Positions 1 to 8,556 of a DNA stretch of 64,000 nt are shown here, piece after piece. The translations under genes and the position numbers were made by a program. The DNA lies in assembly GCF_029323795.1 (NCBI RefSeq), contig NZ_CP119758.1, positions 4,650,001 through 4,714,000 on the forward strand, given 5' to 3'. Origin of the DNA: Zobellia alginiliquefaciens. GTDB taxonomy: Bacteria > Bacteroidota > Bacteroidia > Flavobacteriales > Flavobacteriaceae. The notes beneath the pieces are model-generated. The model made no database searches and was not told the origin of the DNA. It saw only the letters and a list, made by a program, of their open reading frames with translations. Each line of letters opens with the position of its first letter. Position 1 is the first letter of the stretch.

Positions 1-289
1 TCAAAATATATAAAATACCTTCACAACCCAATCGATATCTACCATCATAAATCATCATTTTGGGCACATCATTGGAAAATACGGTTTGCGCCTGCCTAAC
101 GATTTCTTTTTCTACGCAACCTCCACTTACCGCTCCTACCCTTTTTCCGTCTTCGCGAATAAGCATACGGACTCCCGGACGACGGTACGAAGAGCCCTCT
201 AAAGCAACGACCGTCGCGAGGACGGTCTTTTGCTTCTTTTCGTTTGCGACTTGAAAGGCCTTAACTATGTTTTTTAATTCATGCGTCAT
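1..289 (-). CDS. XdhC family protein, N-terminal part (cut by window edge)
   Basis: The reading frame starts with ATG at 287-289 and runs off the left edge, so only about 96 residues are visible. They contain the hallmark XdhC/CoxI N-terminal block: the segment ALEGSSYRRPGVRMLI, then GAVSGGCVE and an ending around YDGRYRLGCEGILYI. XdhC/CoxI proteins bind molybdenum cofactor and help insert the sulfurated cofactor into xanthine-dehydrogenase-type enzymes. The gene lies just downstream, on the same strand, of the two subunits of such an enzyme, so it probably serves as its dedicated maturation factor. The C-terminal Rossmann part is outside the window. The family call is firm; the client enzyme is inferred from position. 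Confidence 0.85.
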   Translation of the reverse strand, partial: MTHELKNIVKAFQVANEKKQKTVLATVVALEGSSYRRPGVRMLIREDGKRVGAVSGGCVEKEIVRQAQTVFSNDVPKMMIYDGRYRLGCEGILYIL

Positions 290-339
290 ATACAATCGGA
301 ATCGATTAAGAAAATGATGTAATGAAGGGTTTTGCTCTA

Positions 340-2568
340 TTACCCCAATATTTCCTCTTCTTTAACTTTCCAGAGCTCTTCTTGCTGAATAAAAGGTTGC
401 TTGTATGCTCTTTTACCCGTAGCCGCCTTTAACGCATTTGCTACCGCTCCACCGGCCGGTGGCAAAGTAGGTTCTCCCAATCCTGTTGGAGAAAGTTCGT
501 TCTGCACCAAATGTGTTTCGACTATTGCTGCCTCTTTCATACGGCCCAAACGATATTTATCATAATTATTGGCTGTTGGTTTTCCATCTTCAAACCCAAA
601 ACTTCCATACATACTATGGCCAATACCATCAACAACACCGCCTTCAATTTGGTTTAAGGCTCCCATTGGGTTTATTACAATACCACAATCCACAACGCAA
701 GTCACCTTTTTAACTACAGGCAAACCATTTTCAATTTGCACATCCGCTACTTCGGCAACATGGGTATTATGACAGTAATACGCTACAAATCCTTGATACG
801 TACCTTTTGGCTGATTGCCCCAACCGGACTTATCAACGGCCATTTTTATAACCTCTTGCATGCGTTCTGGAGAATACTGAATTCGTTCATCCTCCGTGCC
901 TTTTACTTTTTCCAAAAGGTCTAAACGCATTTTAATCTTATCCACATCCATTTCCTCGGCAAGCTCATCAAAGAAACTTTGTTCTGCGTACGCCAAGAAG
1001 TTGGTATATGGAGCACGCCATGCCCCTGTGGTAATATTACTCTTGTAATTAGCAACATCAACCTGATAGTTTTCTACAGTGCCAGCTGGAAAAAAGTTAG
1101 GTATCAATCCGTACATATTACTATTAATAGCTGCTTCTTTCAATTGATAACCAGTTAACTGACCATCCTTTATAGCTGCCTTAATCCTATATTTAATTGC
1201 TGGTCTATAAACCCCCGTGGACATATCATCCTCTCGAGAAGAGACCATTTTTATCGGTTTTTTAATTGTGGCGCTAATCTCAGCTGCTTCGTATACAAAA
1301 TCGCCATAAAGCCTTCTGCCGAACCCACCACCCATACGGGTCATTTCTAAATGAATGTCTTCAACATCACGCCCTAAAAGTGCCGCAACCGTATTGGCAG
1401 CATCCTCCGGAGTCTGGACCGGACCAACCAAGTGAATTTTTTCATCGCTAACGTTCGCGAAGAAATTCATGGGCTCCATACAATTATGGGGCAAGAAAGG
1501 GGATTCATAGGTGCGCTCCAAAACTTTATCCGCTTGTGCGAACGCTTTATTTACATCACCATCTTTACGCATGGTAACAAAATCCTTACCATTCAATAGT
1601 CCGTTTAGCTTTTCATCATGAAACTCAGTACTTTCCAAAGGAGTAGCATCAGACCAGACCGCTTTAATCGCTTTTTTACCTTTAAAAGCTTCCCAGGTAG
1701 ACTTTGCCAAAACCACTACTTTTCCGCTACCACTTAATTGTGCCGTCCAGTTGACTTTCTCTTCACCCAACAGCGCCTTGGCCATGTCACCAATTTGAAT
1801 CACATCAACTACGCCTGGTATCGCTTTCGCCTCTGTAGCATCAAATGAAACCAATTCCTGACCAAAAGCAGGGGGCCTAAGTACGGAAGCATAAAGCATT
1901 CCTTCCTCTTTATAATCAATACCAAATAGCGGTTGACCTGTTACAATTTTATCAATATCTACATTACGCCTATCCGTACCAATAATCTTATAATCCTTAG
2001 GTTCTTTTAGGGTAACGTTTTCAGGCACTTCCAAAACAGCGGCCTCATCCACAACATCTCCATAACTTAAAGTTTCACCTGCCTTGTTCGTAATTACACC
2101 ATCACTAACCGAAAGTTCGGATGCCTCTACACCCCAACGAGCTGCTGCTGCATTTACCAACATTTGTTTTGCCGTGGCACCTGTTTGACGAAGGGCGTCC
2201 CAACCAAAACGAATGGACTGGCTACCACCGGCGATTTGTCTTGTATAGTTTTTGGTATCTAGCACCCCTTGTTGCACATATACATTATCCCAAGAAACAT
2301 CTAGCTCTTCGGCGATAATCATGGGCATTGAGGTTTTTACACCTTGACCGATTTCCGGATTTGGTGAAAAGATAGTCACCGCTCCGTTTTTGGCTATTTT
2401 AATAAAGGCATTAAAGTCGTTATAATTCAAATCCGCTAAATCTACAGGCAGCTTTACGTCCGACTTACAAGCGGTAAAAAGGTTAAAGCCTATCAAAAGG
2501 CCTCCGCTCGCCAAAGATGACGTGCGCAAAAAGTTTCTTCTACTAAATTGTATGGATGGTGTTGACAT
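340..2568 (-). CDS. Molybdopterin-binding subunit of an isoquinoline 1-oxidoreductase-like hydroxylase
   Basis: A 742-residue large subunit of the xanthine-oxidase superfamily, closest in architecture to the IorB type (single chain with Moco domains, no fused FAD domain). The N-terminus has a twin-arginine signal (SRRNFLR) followed by a hydrophobic stretch and LFTAC, so the enzyme is probably exported folded and may be lipid-anchored, although the lipobox is atypical. Family motifs visible are GGGFGRRLYGDF in the middle and, near the C-terminus, GLGEPTLPPAGGAVANA, which holds the conserved catalytic Glu after Gly. It lies 58 bp downstream of the [2Fe-2S] subunit gene and upstream of xdhC. The substrate (aldehyde or N-heterocycle) cannot be told from sequence. 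Confidence 0.88.
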   Translation of the reverse strand: MSTPSIQFSRRNFLRTSSLASGGLLIGFNLFTACKSDVKLPVDLADLNYNDFNAFIKIAKNGAVTIFSPNPEIGQGVKTSMPMIIAEELDVSWDNVYVQQGVLDTKNYTRQIAGGSQSIRFGWDALRQTGATAKQMLVNAAAARWGVEASELSVSDGVITNKAGETLSYGDVVDEAAVLEVPENVTLKEPKDYKIIGTDRRNVDIDKIVTGQPLFGIDYKEEGMLYASVLRPPAFGQELVSFDATEAKAIPGVVDVIQIGDMAKALLGEEKVNWTAQLSGSGKVVVLAKSTWEAFKGKKAIKAVWSDATPLESTEFHDEKLNGLLNGKDFVTMRKDGDVNKAFAQADKVLERTYESPFLPHNCMEPMNFFANVSDEKIHLVGPVQTPEDAANTVAALLGRDVEDIHLEMTRMGGGFGRRLYGDFVYEAAEISATIKKPIKMVSSREDDMSTGVYRPAIKYRIKAAIKDGQLTGYQLKEAAINSNMYGLIPNFFPAGTVENYQVDVANYKSNITTGAWRAPYTNFLAYAEQSFFDELAEEMDVDKIKMRLDLLEKVKGTEDERIQYSPERMQEVIKMAVDKSGWGNQPKGTYQGFVAYYCHNTHVAEVADVQIENGLPVVKKVTCVVDCGIVINPMGALNQIEGGVVDGIGHSMYGSFGFEDGKPTANNYDKYRLGRMKEAAIVETHLVQNELSPTGLGEPTLPPAGGAVANALKAATGKRAYKQPFIQQEELWKVKEEEILG

Positions 2569-2626
2569 GAGCAGTATTTTATAGAATTGCAGCTTTTAGT
2601 TTTTTTTAAAAGCGTAGTAGTATGTT

Positions 2627-3088
2627 TTAAGCCATTATATCAGCAGCTACGCTTACCGCTTTTCTAATACGGTTGTATGCGGCACATCTACAGATGTTAC
2701 CGTTCATTGCATTCTTAATCTCATCTTCTGAAGGATTTGGATTTTGAGCCAGAAACGCAGATGCGGTCATCATTTGGCCCGCTTGGCAATACCCACACTG
2801 TGGAACATCTACTTCTTTCCACGCCTGTTGTACCGGATGAGAGCCATCTTCGGACAATCCTTCTATGGTGGTAATGGACATTCCTTCCGCCGATGCTACC
2901 GGTAAGGAACAACTTCTAGTAGCATTACCTTCAACATGAACCGTACAGGCCCCACATTGTGCAATACCACAACCAAATTTTGTACCGACCATATCTAAAT
3001 GATCTCGTAAAACCCATAATAATGGGGTGTCTTCACTAGCTTCTACCGTATGAGCTTTTCCGTTTACCGTTAGTTGATAGGTTGGCAT
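2627..3088 (-). CDS. [2Fe-2S] subunit of the molybdenum hydroxylase (IorA-like)
   Basis: 153 residues, the usual length for the small electron-transfer subunit. The plant-type ferredoxin cluster is held by [12 protein letters not shown] and an upstream/downstream Cys. The second, helical cluster domain has [10 protein letters not shown] and CRCAAYNRI, the CxxC...CxC pattern of this family. It passes electrons from the Mo centre of the partner encoded immediately downstream. Without its own signal peptide it would have to travel with the Tat-exported large subunit, which is the established hitchhiker mode for such pairs. First gene of a probable three-gene operon with the large subunit and XdhC. 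Confidence 0.9.
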   Translation of the reverse strand: MPTYQLTVNGKAHTVEASEDTPLLWVLRDHLDMVGTKFGCGIAQCGACTVHVEGNATRSCSLPVASAEGMSITTIEGLSEDGSHPVQQAWKEVDVPQCGYCQAGQMMTASAFLAQNPNPSEDEIKNAMNGNICRCAAYNRIRKAVSVAADIMA

Positions 3089-3134
3089 AAATATCGTTTT
3101 AGTTTTGATTGTCTGTTAGAATATTACAAGATAT

Positions 3135-3167
3135 TAAAATTATCACCTTTATATATCAATTTAACAA
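3135..3167 (-). promoter_or_regulatory. Possible promoter of the molybdenum hydroxylase operon
   Basis: Reading the minus strand, TTG (3167-3165) is followed after 22 bp by TAATTTTA (3142-3135). This matches the flavobacterial consensus TTG-N17-23-TAnnTTTG except for the last base, and would give a leader of about 40 nt before the small-subunit ATG at 3088. The rest of the gap 3089-3411 shows nothing else I can support. Confidence 0.3.
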
Positions 3168-3411
3168 TTTCTTTAGTTGAATACAACATACTCTTGCTTC
3201 ACCAAAATAGCTTGCGATCCATATAGGCTAAACACAATTCGCATAAAACTCCTTTAAAACGTCCTGATTTATAAAAAAGAAATATGCTTTTCACTAAATG
3301 GATTAAACTGCCTGTTTTATGGCCTTAACAATAATTAACATATTTTTTTAATGCATTCATACTTTAAAACGAAAATCAACGTTGTGATGGTTGAACGTAA
3401 AAATCTCGAAA

Positions 3412-4497
3412 ATGAATTCCTCCTTTAAACTTATTTTGTTTTTTCTATCTATTGCTTTATTCGTTTCCTGTGGAAATGCAGATGACGATGTAAACTATGC
3501 TTTAAATACAGGCGATGGACTTGGGCAAGGACAAGTTGTTGATGACTGCCTTGACCTTGGAGAAAATGACTTGACCCTATCCATACAAGACCAATTCACC
3601 AAAGACCCAGGAAAAGTTTCTGTTTTCTTTAAAGTTTCCAATAGCGATGGCACACCGGTATCAGGGTTAACTGCGGACCAGTTTACCATTTATGAACAAG
3701 GTAGAAATGATGATTGCTTCAATACCATCTCAACCTCGGAATCTAACGCAAGGATTTCGCCTAATGAGCAAATATTCTCAAGTAACACCTTACTAATACT
3801 GGATTTAAGTAACAGTGTTTTACAAAGTAGCTTAGAGGAATTAAAGACCGCTAGTACAAGTTTTGTTAATACTGTCATGCCGGCTACTACTCAAGATTCC
3901 TATAAAATGGCCATTTATTGGTTTGATGGCGAGGATGTGCTGCATGAACTGAATCCGCTGACTTCCGTGAAATCAGAATTGACCGAAGCTATTGCAAGTA
4001 TTGATAATGATATTAGTGGTGATGTTTCTACTGATCTTTATGGGGCCGTCATAAAATCTACCGATATAGCTACCGACCTATTAAACGAAAGTACGCAAGG
4101 CGAAAAAATAGGCGCTGCGTCCGTTGTTATATTTACAGATGGTAAAGACCAAGCTTCTCGTTATTCAAAAGATGCAGCTCAGAAAAAGGTAGATACTGCA
4201 GACCCGAACATCTCCTTTTTTACAATTGGTTTAGGATCTGAGATAGATACAGAGGCATTAACTGCTATTGGAAAAACCTCTAGTGAGTTTGCTGCAAACA
4301 AAGAAGAATTGGAAGACACATTTAATAAAATTTCTGATCTGGTTTCTGAAAGAGCAAGTAGTTTTTATCTTTTTGAATACTGCAGCCCTAAAAGGAGTGG
4401 TGATAATAACTTGGCCATTCAAGTTCAAAAAGGAAGTTTACAGGGCGCTGTTCAGACCAAATTTAATGCTGACGGATTCACCGGAGGCTGCGAATAG
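3412..4497 (+). CDS. VWA-domain lipoprotein
   Basis: 361 residues from the ATG at 3412; an in-frame TTG at 3391 would only add seven residues ahead of the signal peptide. The N-terminus is a lipoprotein signal (hydrophobic core, then LFVSCGN). After about 60 residues containing a proline-poor linker there is a von Willebrand factor A domain: LLILDLSNSVLQSS carries the MIDAS DxSxS, with VVIFTDGKDQ further on supplying the later strand and Asp. VWA folds bind metal and mediate protein-protein contacts; the partner is unknown. It stands alone, followed by a strong terminator. No enzymatic motif is visible. Confidence 0.8.
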   Translation: MNSSFKLILFFLSIALFVSCGNADDDVNYALNTGDGLGQGQVVDDCLDLGENDLTLSIQDQFTKDPGKVSVFFKVSNSDGTPVSGLTADQFTIYEQGRNDDCFNTISTSESNARISPNEQIFSSNTLLILDLSNSVLQSSLEELKTASTSFVNTVMPATTQDSYKMAIYWFDGEDVLHELNPLTSVKSELTEAIASIDNDISGDVSTDLYGAVIKSTDIATDLLNESTQGEKIGAASVVIFTDGKDQASRYSKDAAQKKVDTADPNISFFTIGLGSEIDTEALTAIGKTSSEFAANKEELEDTFNKISDLVSERASSFYLFEYCSPKRSGDNNLAIQVQKGSLQGAVQTKFNADGFTGGCE

Positions 4498-4520
4498 CTA
4501 GCAAAACCCATAAAAAAAGA

Positions 4521-4553
4521 AAAAAAAGACACCTATTTTGGGTGTCTTTTTTT
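4521..4553 (+). terminator. Rho-independent terminator after the VWA lipoprotein
   Basis: Stem GACACC (4528-4533) / GGTGTC (4541-4546), extended by flanking A7/T7, with a 7-nt loop and a T-run right after the stem. It lies 24 bp past the stop codon. Confidence 0.85.
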
Positions 4554-4717
4554 ATATCGCACTACACCTCATTACCTTCTTAAAATCAATTGATTATATA
4601 TTTTTTCATCGTATTTACCACTCTCTTAATCGATAATGTTAGTAGGACCTTAACATCCAATATTAAACCTACCTCGTATTACTAGTAATCAAATACTTTA
4701 TAACAAAACGTTTAAAA

Positions 4718-5545
4718 ATGAAAAAATCTATTATCCTAAGTACGCTTGCCGTAACCCTTATGGCATCTTGTGTTTCGAAGAAAAAATATGTTGCTCTTGA
4801 GAACAATTTATCTGAAACTCAAAGCGCATTGACCAAGACACAAGTTGAAAAGGAAGAGCTTGAAGGAAAAATGACGAAGATAGAGGCTCGTGTAGCTGAG
4901 TACAATTCTAAAATCAATTCTTTAAAAGAAATTAACGATAGCCAAATGACATCTGTGGATGATGTTGCCGTAATGAGCAACAACACTAAAGATAAAATGA
5001 GAGCTACTCTTGCAAATGTTGACCCTACCAAATTGGCTGAGGCTAAGACTTTACAAGATTCAATGAACTTGGCTATATCCTACAACTTAAAAAAATCTAT
5101 CTCTGATGATGAAGATGATGTTGATGTAAATATTGACAAGACTGTTGTTATGATCAATATTTCCGATAAGCTTCTTTTTAACAGTGGTAGCTACCGTGTA
5201 AGCAGCAAAGCCAACAAAATTCTTGAAAAATTGGCACAAGTAATCAATTCTGAGCCAAGTATGGAAGTTATGGTTGAAGGTCACACAGATTCTAAAACTA
5301 TAAGCACGGAAATGTTCCGTAACAACTGGGATTTGAGTGTTAAACGTGCTACTAGCGTTGTAGATATTCTTCAGAACAAATACAATGTTGATCCTACTAA
5401 GATGATTGCTGCCGGAAGAAGTAGCTACTTACCTTTGGTAGATAATGACACAAGAGAGAACAGAGCTACGAACAGACGTACTAAAATCGTCATCATTCCT
5501 AACTTAAACAAGTTCTTTGCACTTCTAGATGCCGAGTCACTTTAA
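4718..5545 (+). CDS. OmpA-family peptidoglycan-associated lipoprotein
   Basis: 275 residues. A lipoprotein signal peptide ends at LMASCVSKKK. Residues about 25-75 form a predicted coiled coil (heptad-like Leu/Glu/Lys). The C-terminal about 120 residues are an OmpA_C domain: LLFNSGSYRVSS, VMVEGHTDS with the GHTD signature, NWDLSVKRA, and AAGRSSYLP. Such proteins sit in the outer membrane and bind diaminopimelate of peptidoglycan, tethering the two layers. It is monocistronic, with its own terminator. The family is clear; the specific role (structural or motility-associated) is not. Confidence 0.88.
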   Translation: MKKSIILSTLAVTLMASCVSKKKYVALENNLSETQSALTKTQVEKEELEGKMTKIEARVAEYNSKINSLKEINDSQMTSVDDVAVMSNNTKDKMRATLANVDPTKLAEAKTLQDSMNLAISYNLKKSISDDEDDVDVNIDKTVVMINISDKLLFNSGSYRVSSKANKILEKLAQVINSEPSMEVMVEGHTDSKTISTEMFRNNWDLSVKRATSVVDILQNKYNVDPTKMIAAGRSSYLPLVDNDTRENRATNRRTKIVIIPNLNKFFALLDAESL

Positions 5546-5590
5546 GAATGAATACCTAATAACTGCTAAATACATCAATTTAGCAATTGA

Positions 5591-5623
5591 AAAAAGGGAG
5601 AACATACCGTTCTCCCTTTTTTT
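5591..5623 (+). terminator. Rho-independent terminator after the OmpA lipoprotein
   Basis: Perfect 8-bp stem GGGAGAAC (5596-5603) / GTTCTCCC (5609-5616) with a 5-nt loop, flanked by A5 and followed by T7. Confidence 0.88.
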
Positions 5624-5745
5624 ATACCGTTCAACGAATTAAAATAATATTAAGTAGGGTTTTCCACTACTTCGTTGTCTAAAGAACACGAGTACCCCAT
5701 ATTCGAAAATGAACACCTACATCCTGAGAACAAATGCTATGCTAA

Positions 5746-5940
5746 ATGGCAAAATTAGAACACATGGATGTATTAACAGTTATTATTCAGAACACCGCTT
5801 TAAACGGAATGCCTAAATGGTACCAGGCTTTAACCCTTTCGTTATTCACTATCATAGCAATAGTGGCAATTACAATGTATTTTAGAATCGCAATTCACGC
5901 CTCTGAAATGTCAGAAATGGCTATGAGATTCGGTTACTAG
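5746..5940 (+). CDS. Small single-span membrane protein of unknown function
   Basis: 64 residues, or 58 if the second ATG (5764) is used. One clear hydrophobic helix of about 22 residues (ALTLSLFTIIAIVAITMYF) is followed by a short polar tail. No family recognised. Its support is the membrane-helix composition, the free space between a terminator upstream and a convergent gene downstream, and the lack of any competing frame. There is no strong Shine-Dalgarno, which is common in this phylum. It could be a chance frame. Confidence 0.45.
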   Translation: MAKLEHMDVLTVIIQNTALNGMPKWYQALTLSLFTIIAIVAITMYFRIAIHASEMSEMAMRFGY

Positions 5941-5952
5941 GAACATAATCCG

Positions 5953-7419
5953 TTACCTATAGATCATCGCATTCTTAAAATTAGTTTTCTTTTCACTGTT
6001 CAAGTCGATAAGAAAACCATTAATTACTGCATGAGTAAAATTCCCATCTTTTTTTAGAAGGAAGGTTGGATTGAGTCCTATTTCCACAGAAAACTCCGGC
6101 ACTTCATAGCGCTTCCCTATAATATGGATGGGCAATGGAGAAGCCAATTTTGTTGAAGGAATATTTTCCAAACGAACATAGGTATACCCAGATTTCAACA
6201 AAGATTTAATATCCAATGCAGCTGCCGCATCTATGGATGTGAGCAGCTTTGGATAAACCTTGCCCGGGGCAATCGTATATCCGGCAGCATCCAAAGTCTC
6301 GTACCCGTAATATGTAGAAAGGTCTCCTTGATCAAGAATACGACTACTGTACCAAAAATCGTTATGGCCTTTTTTATCCACTTCCAGACGGTTCATTCCT
6401 ATATCTAAAATATAGTTATTTCCCAGTAGCGGATAATTGGCATTTTCTATTTTTAAATCGAAAAGTTTTCGGTCGTTTTCAGGTATATTTTCATAGTCTT
6501 CCAGAGCAATTTCTTTATAGTTTTCCGTAGCAATGGAATAAATTGCGGATAAAATGGAAACATAATTCAGTTTTCTGATTTCCTGTTTTTCTACATCATT
6601 GTAATTCCCACCCGACTCAATTAAAATAGTGCTTGTACCCCACTTTTGAATATTATCGCCAAAAGCTCTAGGTTCAAAATCATCATTATAACGCCCTACT
6701 TGTCCGGGTGCATATTTTTGGATGATACTATTCATAAAAACAATGACCTTCATGGCATTACCCCGTTGGTCGTTTATCTCCTTTTCGTAATTGTACGCTG
6801 GTGCCAAATACGAGATGGTAGCCGGCTTCCCGGTTCTTTCCGAATTGTAATACGTACTTTGGTCGTGTAAATTAAATCCAAAATCAGCATCTAGACTATC
6901 ACGGACTTTTTTCAATGTTTGCCCTTCGGGGGATTGCAATCGTAGGGCATCCCGGTTAATATCAACGCCCAAACGGTTCCTACGCTGATATACTTCCGCA
7001 CCATCTGGATTTAACATAGGTAAGAAATGCAGGGTGCAGTTTTCCAGTATCTCCTGTTTCTCAGAAGCAAAATCGCTACTATCAAAAAAATTGAAAATAT
7101 CAAAAATAGCTTGGGTTGCCGTAGGTTCATCACCGTGCATTTGAGACCATAAAAAAACATCGGTTTCGCCTTCACCAATACTCATTAACGATAATGATCG
7201 CCCTTCTATTGAAGTACCTACCTGCCTTACCTTAAACTTGTCGTTTTTACGGTATTCTTCAACCAGCGGTTGCAAATCGGCATGTTTAATACGCCTCTTC
7301 TTTAGCACCGGTTCTTTATAGGTTTCATAGGTATCGTAAAGCATAGTGGTTAAATCTTTCTCCTGAGCGGCACAAAAAAGACTGGCAACTAGAAACAATG
7401 CGGTAATCTGTATTTTCAT
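5953..7419 (-). CDS. M14-family zinc carboxypeptidase, secreted
   Basis: 488 residues with a cleavable signal peptide ending near FCAAQE. M14 features: the zinc ligands in MHGDEPTATQ (HxxE), the substrate-binding stretch LNPDGAEVYQRRNR followed by DINRDA, and NLHDQSTYY. The C-terminal about 150 residues after the catalytic domain are a beta-rich extension. In flavobacteria such enzymes often trim peptidoglycan stem peptides or environmental peptides. It is last in a leftward operon, overlapping the amidase gene by 4 bp, which supports a peptidoglycan-related role. Confidence 0.85.
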   Translation of the reverse strand: MKIQITALFLVASLFCAAQEKDLTTMLYDTYETYKEPVLKKRRIKHADLQPLVEEYRKNDKFKVRQVGTSIEGRSLSLMSIGEGETDVFLWSQMHGDEPTATQAIFDIFNFFDSSDFASEKQEILENCTLHFLPMLNPDGAEVYQRRNRLGVDINRDALRLQSPEGQTLKKVRDSLDADFGFNLHDQSTYYNSERTGKPATISYLAPAYNYEKEINDQRGNAMKVIVFMNSIIQKYAPGQVGRYNDDFEPRAFGDNIQKWGTSTILIESGGNYNDVEKQEIRKLNYVSILSAIYSIATENYKEIALEDYENIPENDRKLFDLKIENANYPLLGNNYILDIGMNRLEVDKKGHNDFWYSSRILDQGDLSTYYGYETLDAAGYTIAPGKVYPKLLTSIDAAAALDIKSLLKSGYTYVRLENIPSTKLASPLPIHIIGKRYEVPEFSVEIGLNPTFLLKKDGNFTHAVINGFLIDLNSEKKTNFKNAMIYR

Positions 7420-8114
7420 GGGGTAATCGGTTTATTGGGTAAGGATTCAAAATTAAGATTTTTGGTGGCTTGTCTAACCTTCTTCATAAAATCTTCACCG
7501 GGATCTGTTTTAGTTGTGCGGTAGCCTTGGTCTTTTTCTAACCAAAGCGGATGGTTATCAAAAAGCGTATACTCATAATGACCAATTAGATAGTCAATAG
7601 CATACTTATTTGCCAAGTATTTTACCAATGCTATATTTGATTTTACTTGTTCATCCGTTAAGGGTAAAGCATCCGTTCCTCCTACATTTTCTATACCAAT
7701 GGCACAATGGTTCAATCCAATCACATGTCTCGCCATTGTAGTTTCAGGTAATAACCTGTAAATGGTTCCATCCCGGTCCACCAAAAATTGTGAAGAAACA
7801 TTTAATCCGCTTATATCTTTAATATCTGGCCGCCAATTAGGTAAGGTAGCCGGGTTGAAGGCATCAAAAGTTTCCTCCATCGTAGGGATGACCGTCCAAT
7901 GCAAAACAATCATTTTTGGATCTATGGTAGGTGATTGTTTTTCAATTCCATATCTATTTTTGAGATATTCTAAAGTAAGTTCTTTTCGGGTTATGTCAAA
8001 AACTATAGGTTTATCAATTATTTCAGGGGGTTTTACGGTTTCCTTTACCGGTTTACAGTTCACATTGGCAGCGCAGCAAATAAGAACTATGAGTATTTTA
8101 AAATTGTTATTCAT
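7416..8114 (-). CDS. N-acetylmuramoyl-L-alanine amidase (Amidase_2 type) lipoprotein
   Basis: 232 residues with a lipoprotein signal; the candidate lipid-modified Cys is in AANVNCKP. The Amidase_2/PGRP fold is marked by MIVLHWT (first zinc His), SQFLVDRDGTIYRL, MARHVIGLNHCAIGIENVGG (second His region and the conserved GIE), LIGHYEY, and KTDPGEDF near the end, the canonical DPG zinc-ligand region. It cleaves the MurNAc-L-Ala bond of peptidoglycan. Its ATG overlaps the stop of the 3D-domain gene by 4 bp, and its stop overlaps the M14 gene start, so the three are translationally coupled. Confidence 0.88.
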   Translation of the reverse strand: MNNNFKILIVLICCAANVNCKPVKETVKPPEIIDKPIVFDITRKELTLEYLKNRYGIEKQSPTIDPKMIVLHWTVIPTMEETFDAFNPATLPNWRPDIKDISGLNVSSQFLVDRDGTIYRLLPETTMARHVIGLNHCAIGIENVGGTDALPLTDEQVKSNIALVKYLANKYAIDYLIGHYEYTLFDNHPLWLEKDQGYRTTKTDPGEDFMKKVRQATKNLNFESLPNKPITP

Positions 8115-8524
8115 TCACTCTGAGTATTATCTTCTCGCTTCACGCGGTATTCGATTTTTACTTTTTTCATTCCCCACTCCCTAGCTTTCTGCACATCTGA
8201 GCCCATATAGACATCAATTTTATTTCTCCACCTACTGTGCATTTTATCCCTTACTTCATAAATACCTTCCAACCCATGTATTTTTACTTGAGTACCCGGC
8301 TCAAACCCTAGTTTCATTAAATCTCGAGAAATAGCAATAATCTTCATCCCAGGCTTCAGGGTATCGCCCCAGGCAGCTACACTAGGCTCACCATCTGTTT
8401 GCCAATGAACGGAGTTGTATGCAGAAACGTTTACCTCCTTTGTTTTCCAGACGTAGTCGTTTTTTTTGGCACAGGCATTATAAAACAAAGCCAGCAACAA
8501 AAATGCGGTTATCTTATTGAACAT
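8111..8524 (-). CDS. 3D-domain lipoprotein (RlpA/MltA-C-like)
   Basis: 137 residues with a lipoprotein signal (LFYNACAKK). The remainder is a 3D domain, named for three conserved Asp: VSAYNSVHWQTDGEPSVAAWGDTL, then AISRDLM, VKIHGLEGIYEVRDKM and KIDVYMGSD. The double-psi barrel 3D domain is the catalytic core of lytic transglycosylases such as MltA and also occurs in small cell-wall proteins. Here it stands alone ahead of an amidase and a peptidase. Known: the fold and its cell-wall link. Inferred: it acts on glycan strands with its two neighbours. Confidence 0.82.
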   Translation of the reverse strand: MFNKITAFLLLALFYNACAKKNDYVWKTKEVNVSAYNSVHWQTDGEPSVAAWGDTLKPGMKIIAISRDLMKLGFEPGTQVKIHGLEGIYEVRDKMHSRWRNKIDVYMGSDVQKAREWGMKKVKIEYRVKREDNTQSE

Positions 8525-8556
8525 AACTGAAGAGTTTCCCTTAAAGCTACATAATT

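Noticed and set aside
7762-8184. 140-codon open frame on the plus strand opposite the amidase and 3D-domain genes
   Set aside because: It lies wholly antisense to two strongly supported enzymes and encodes no recognisable domain.
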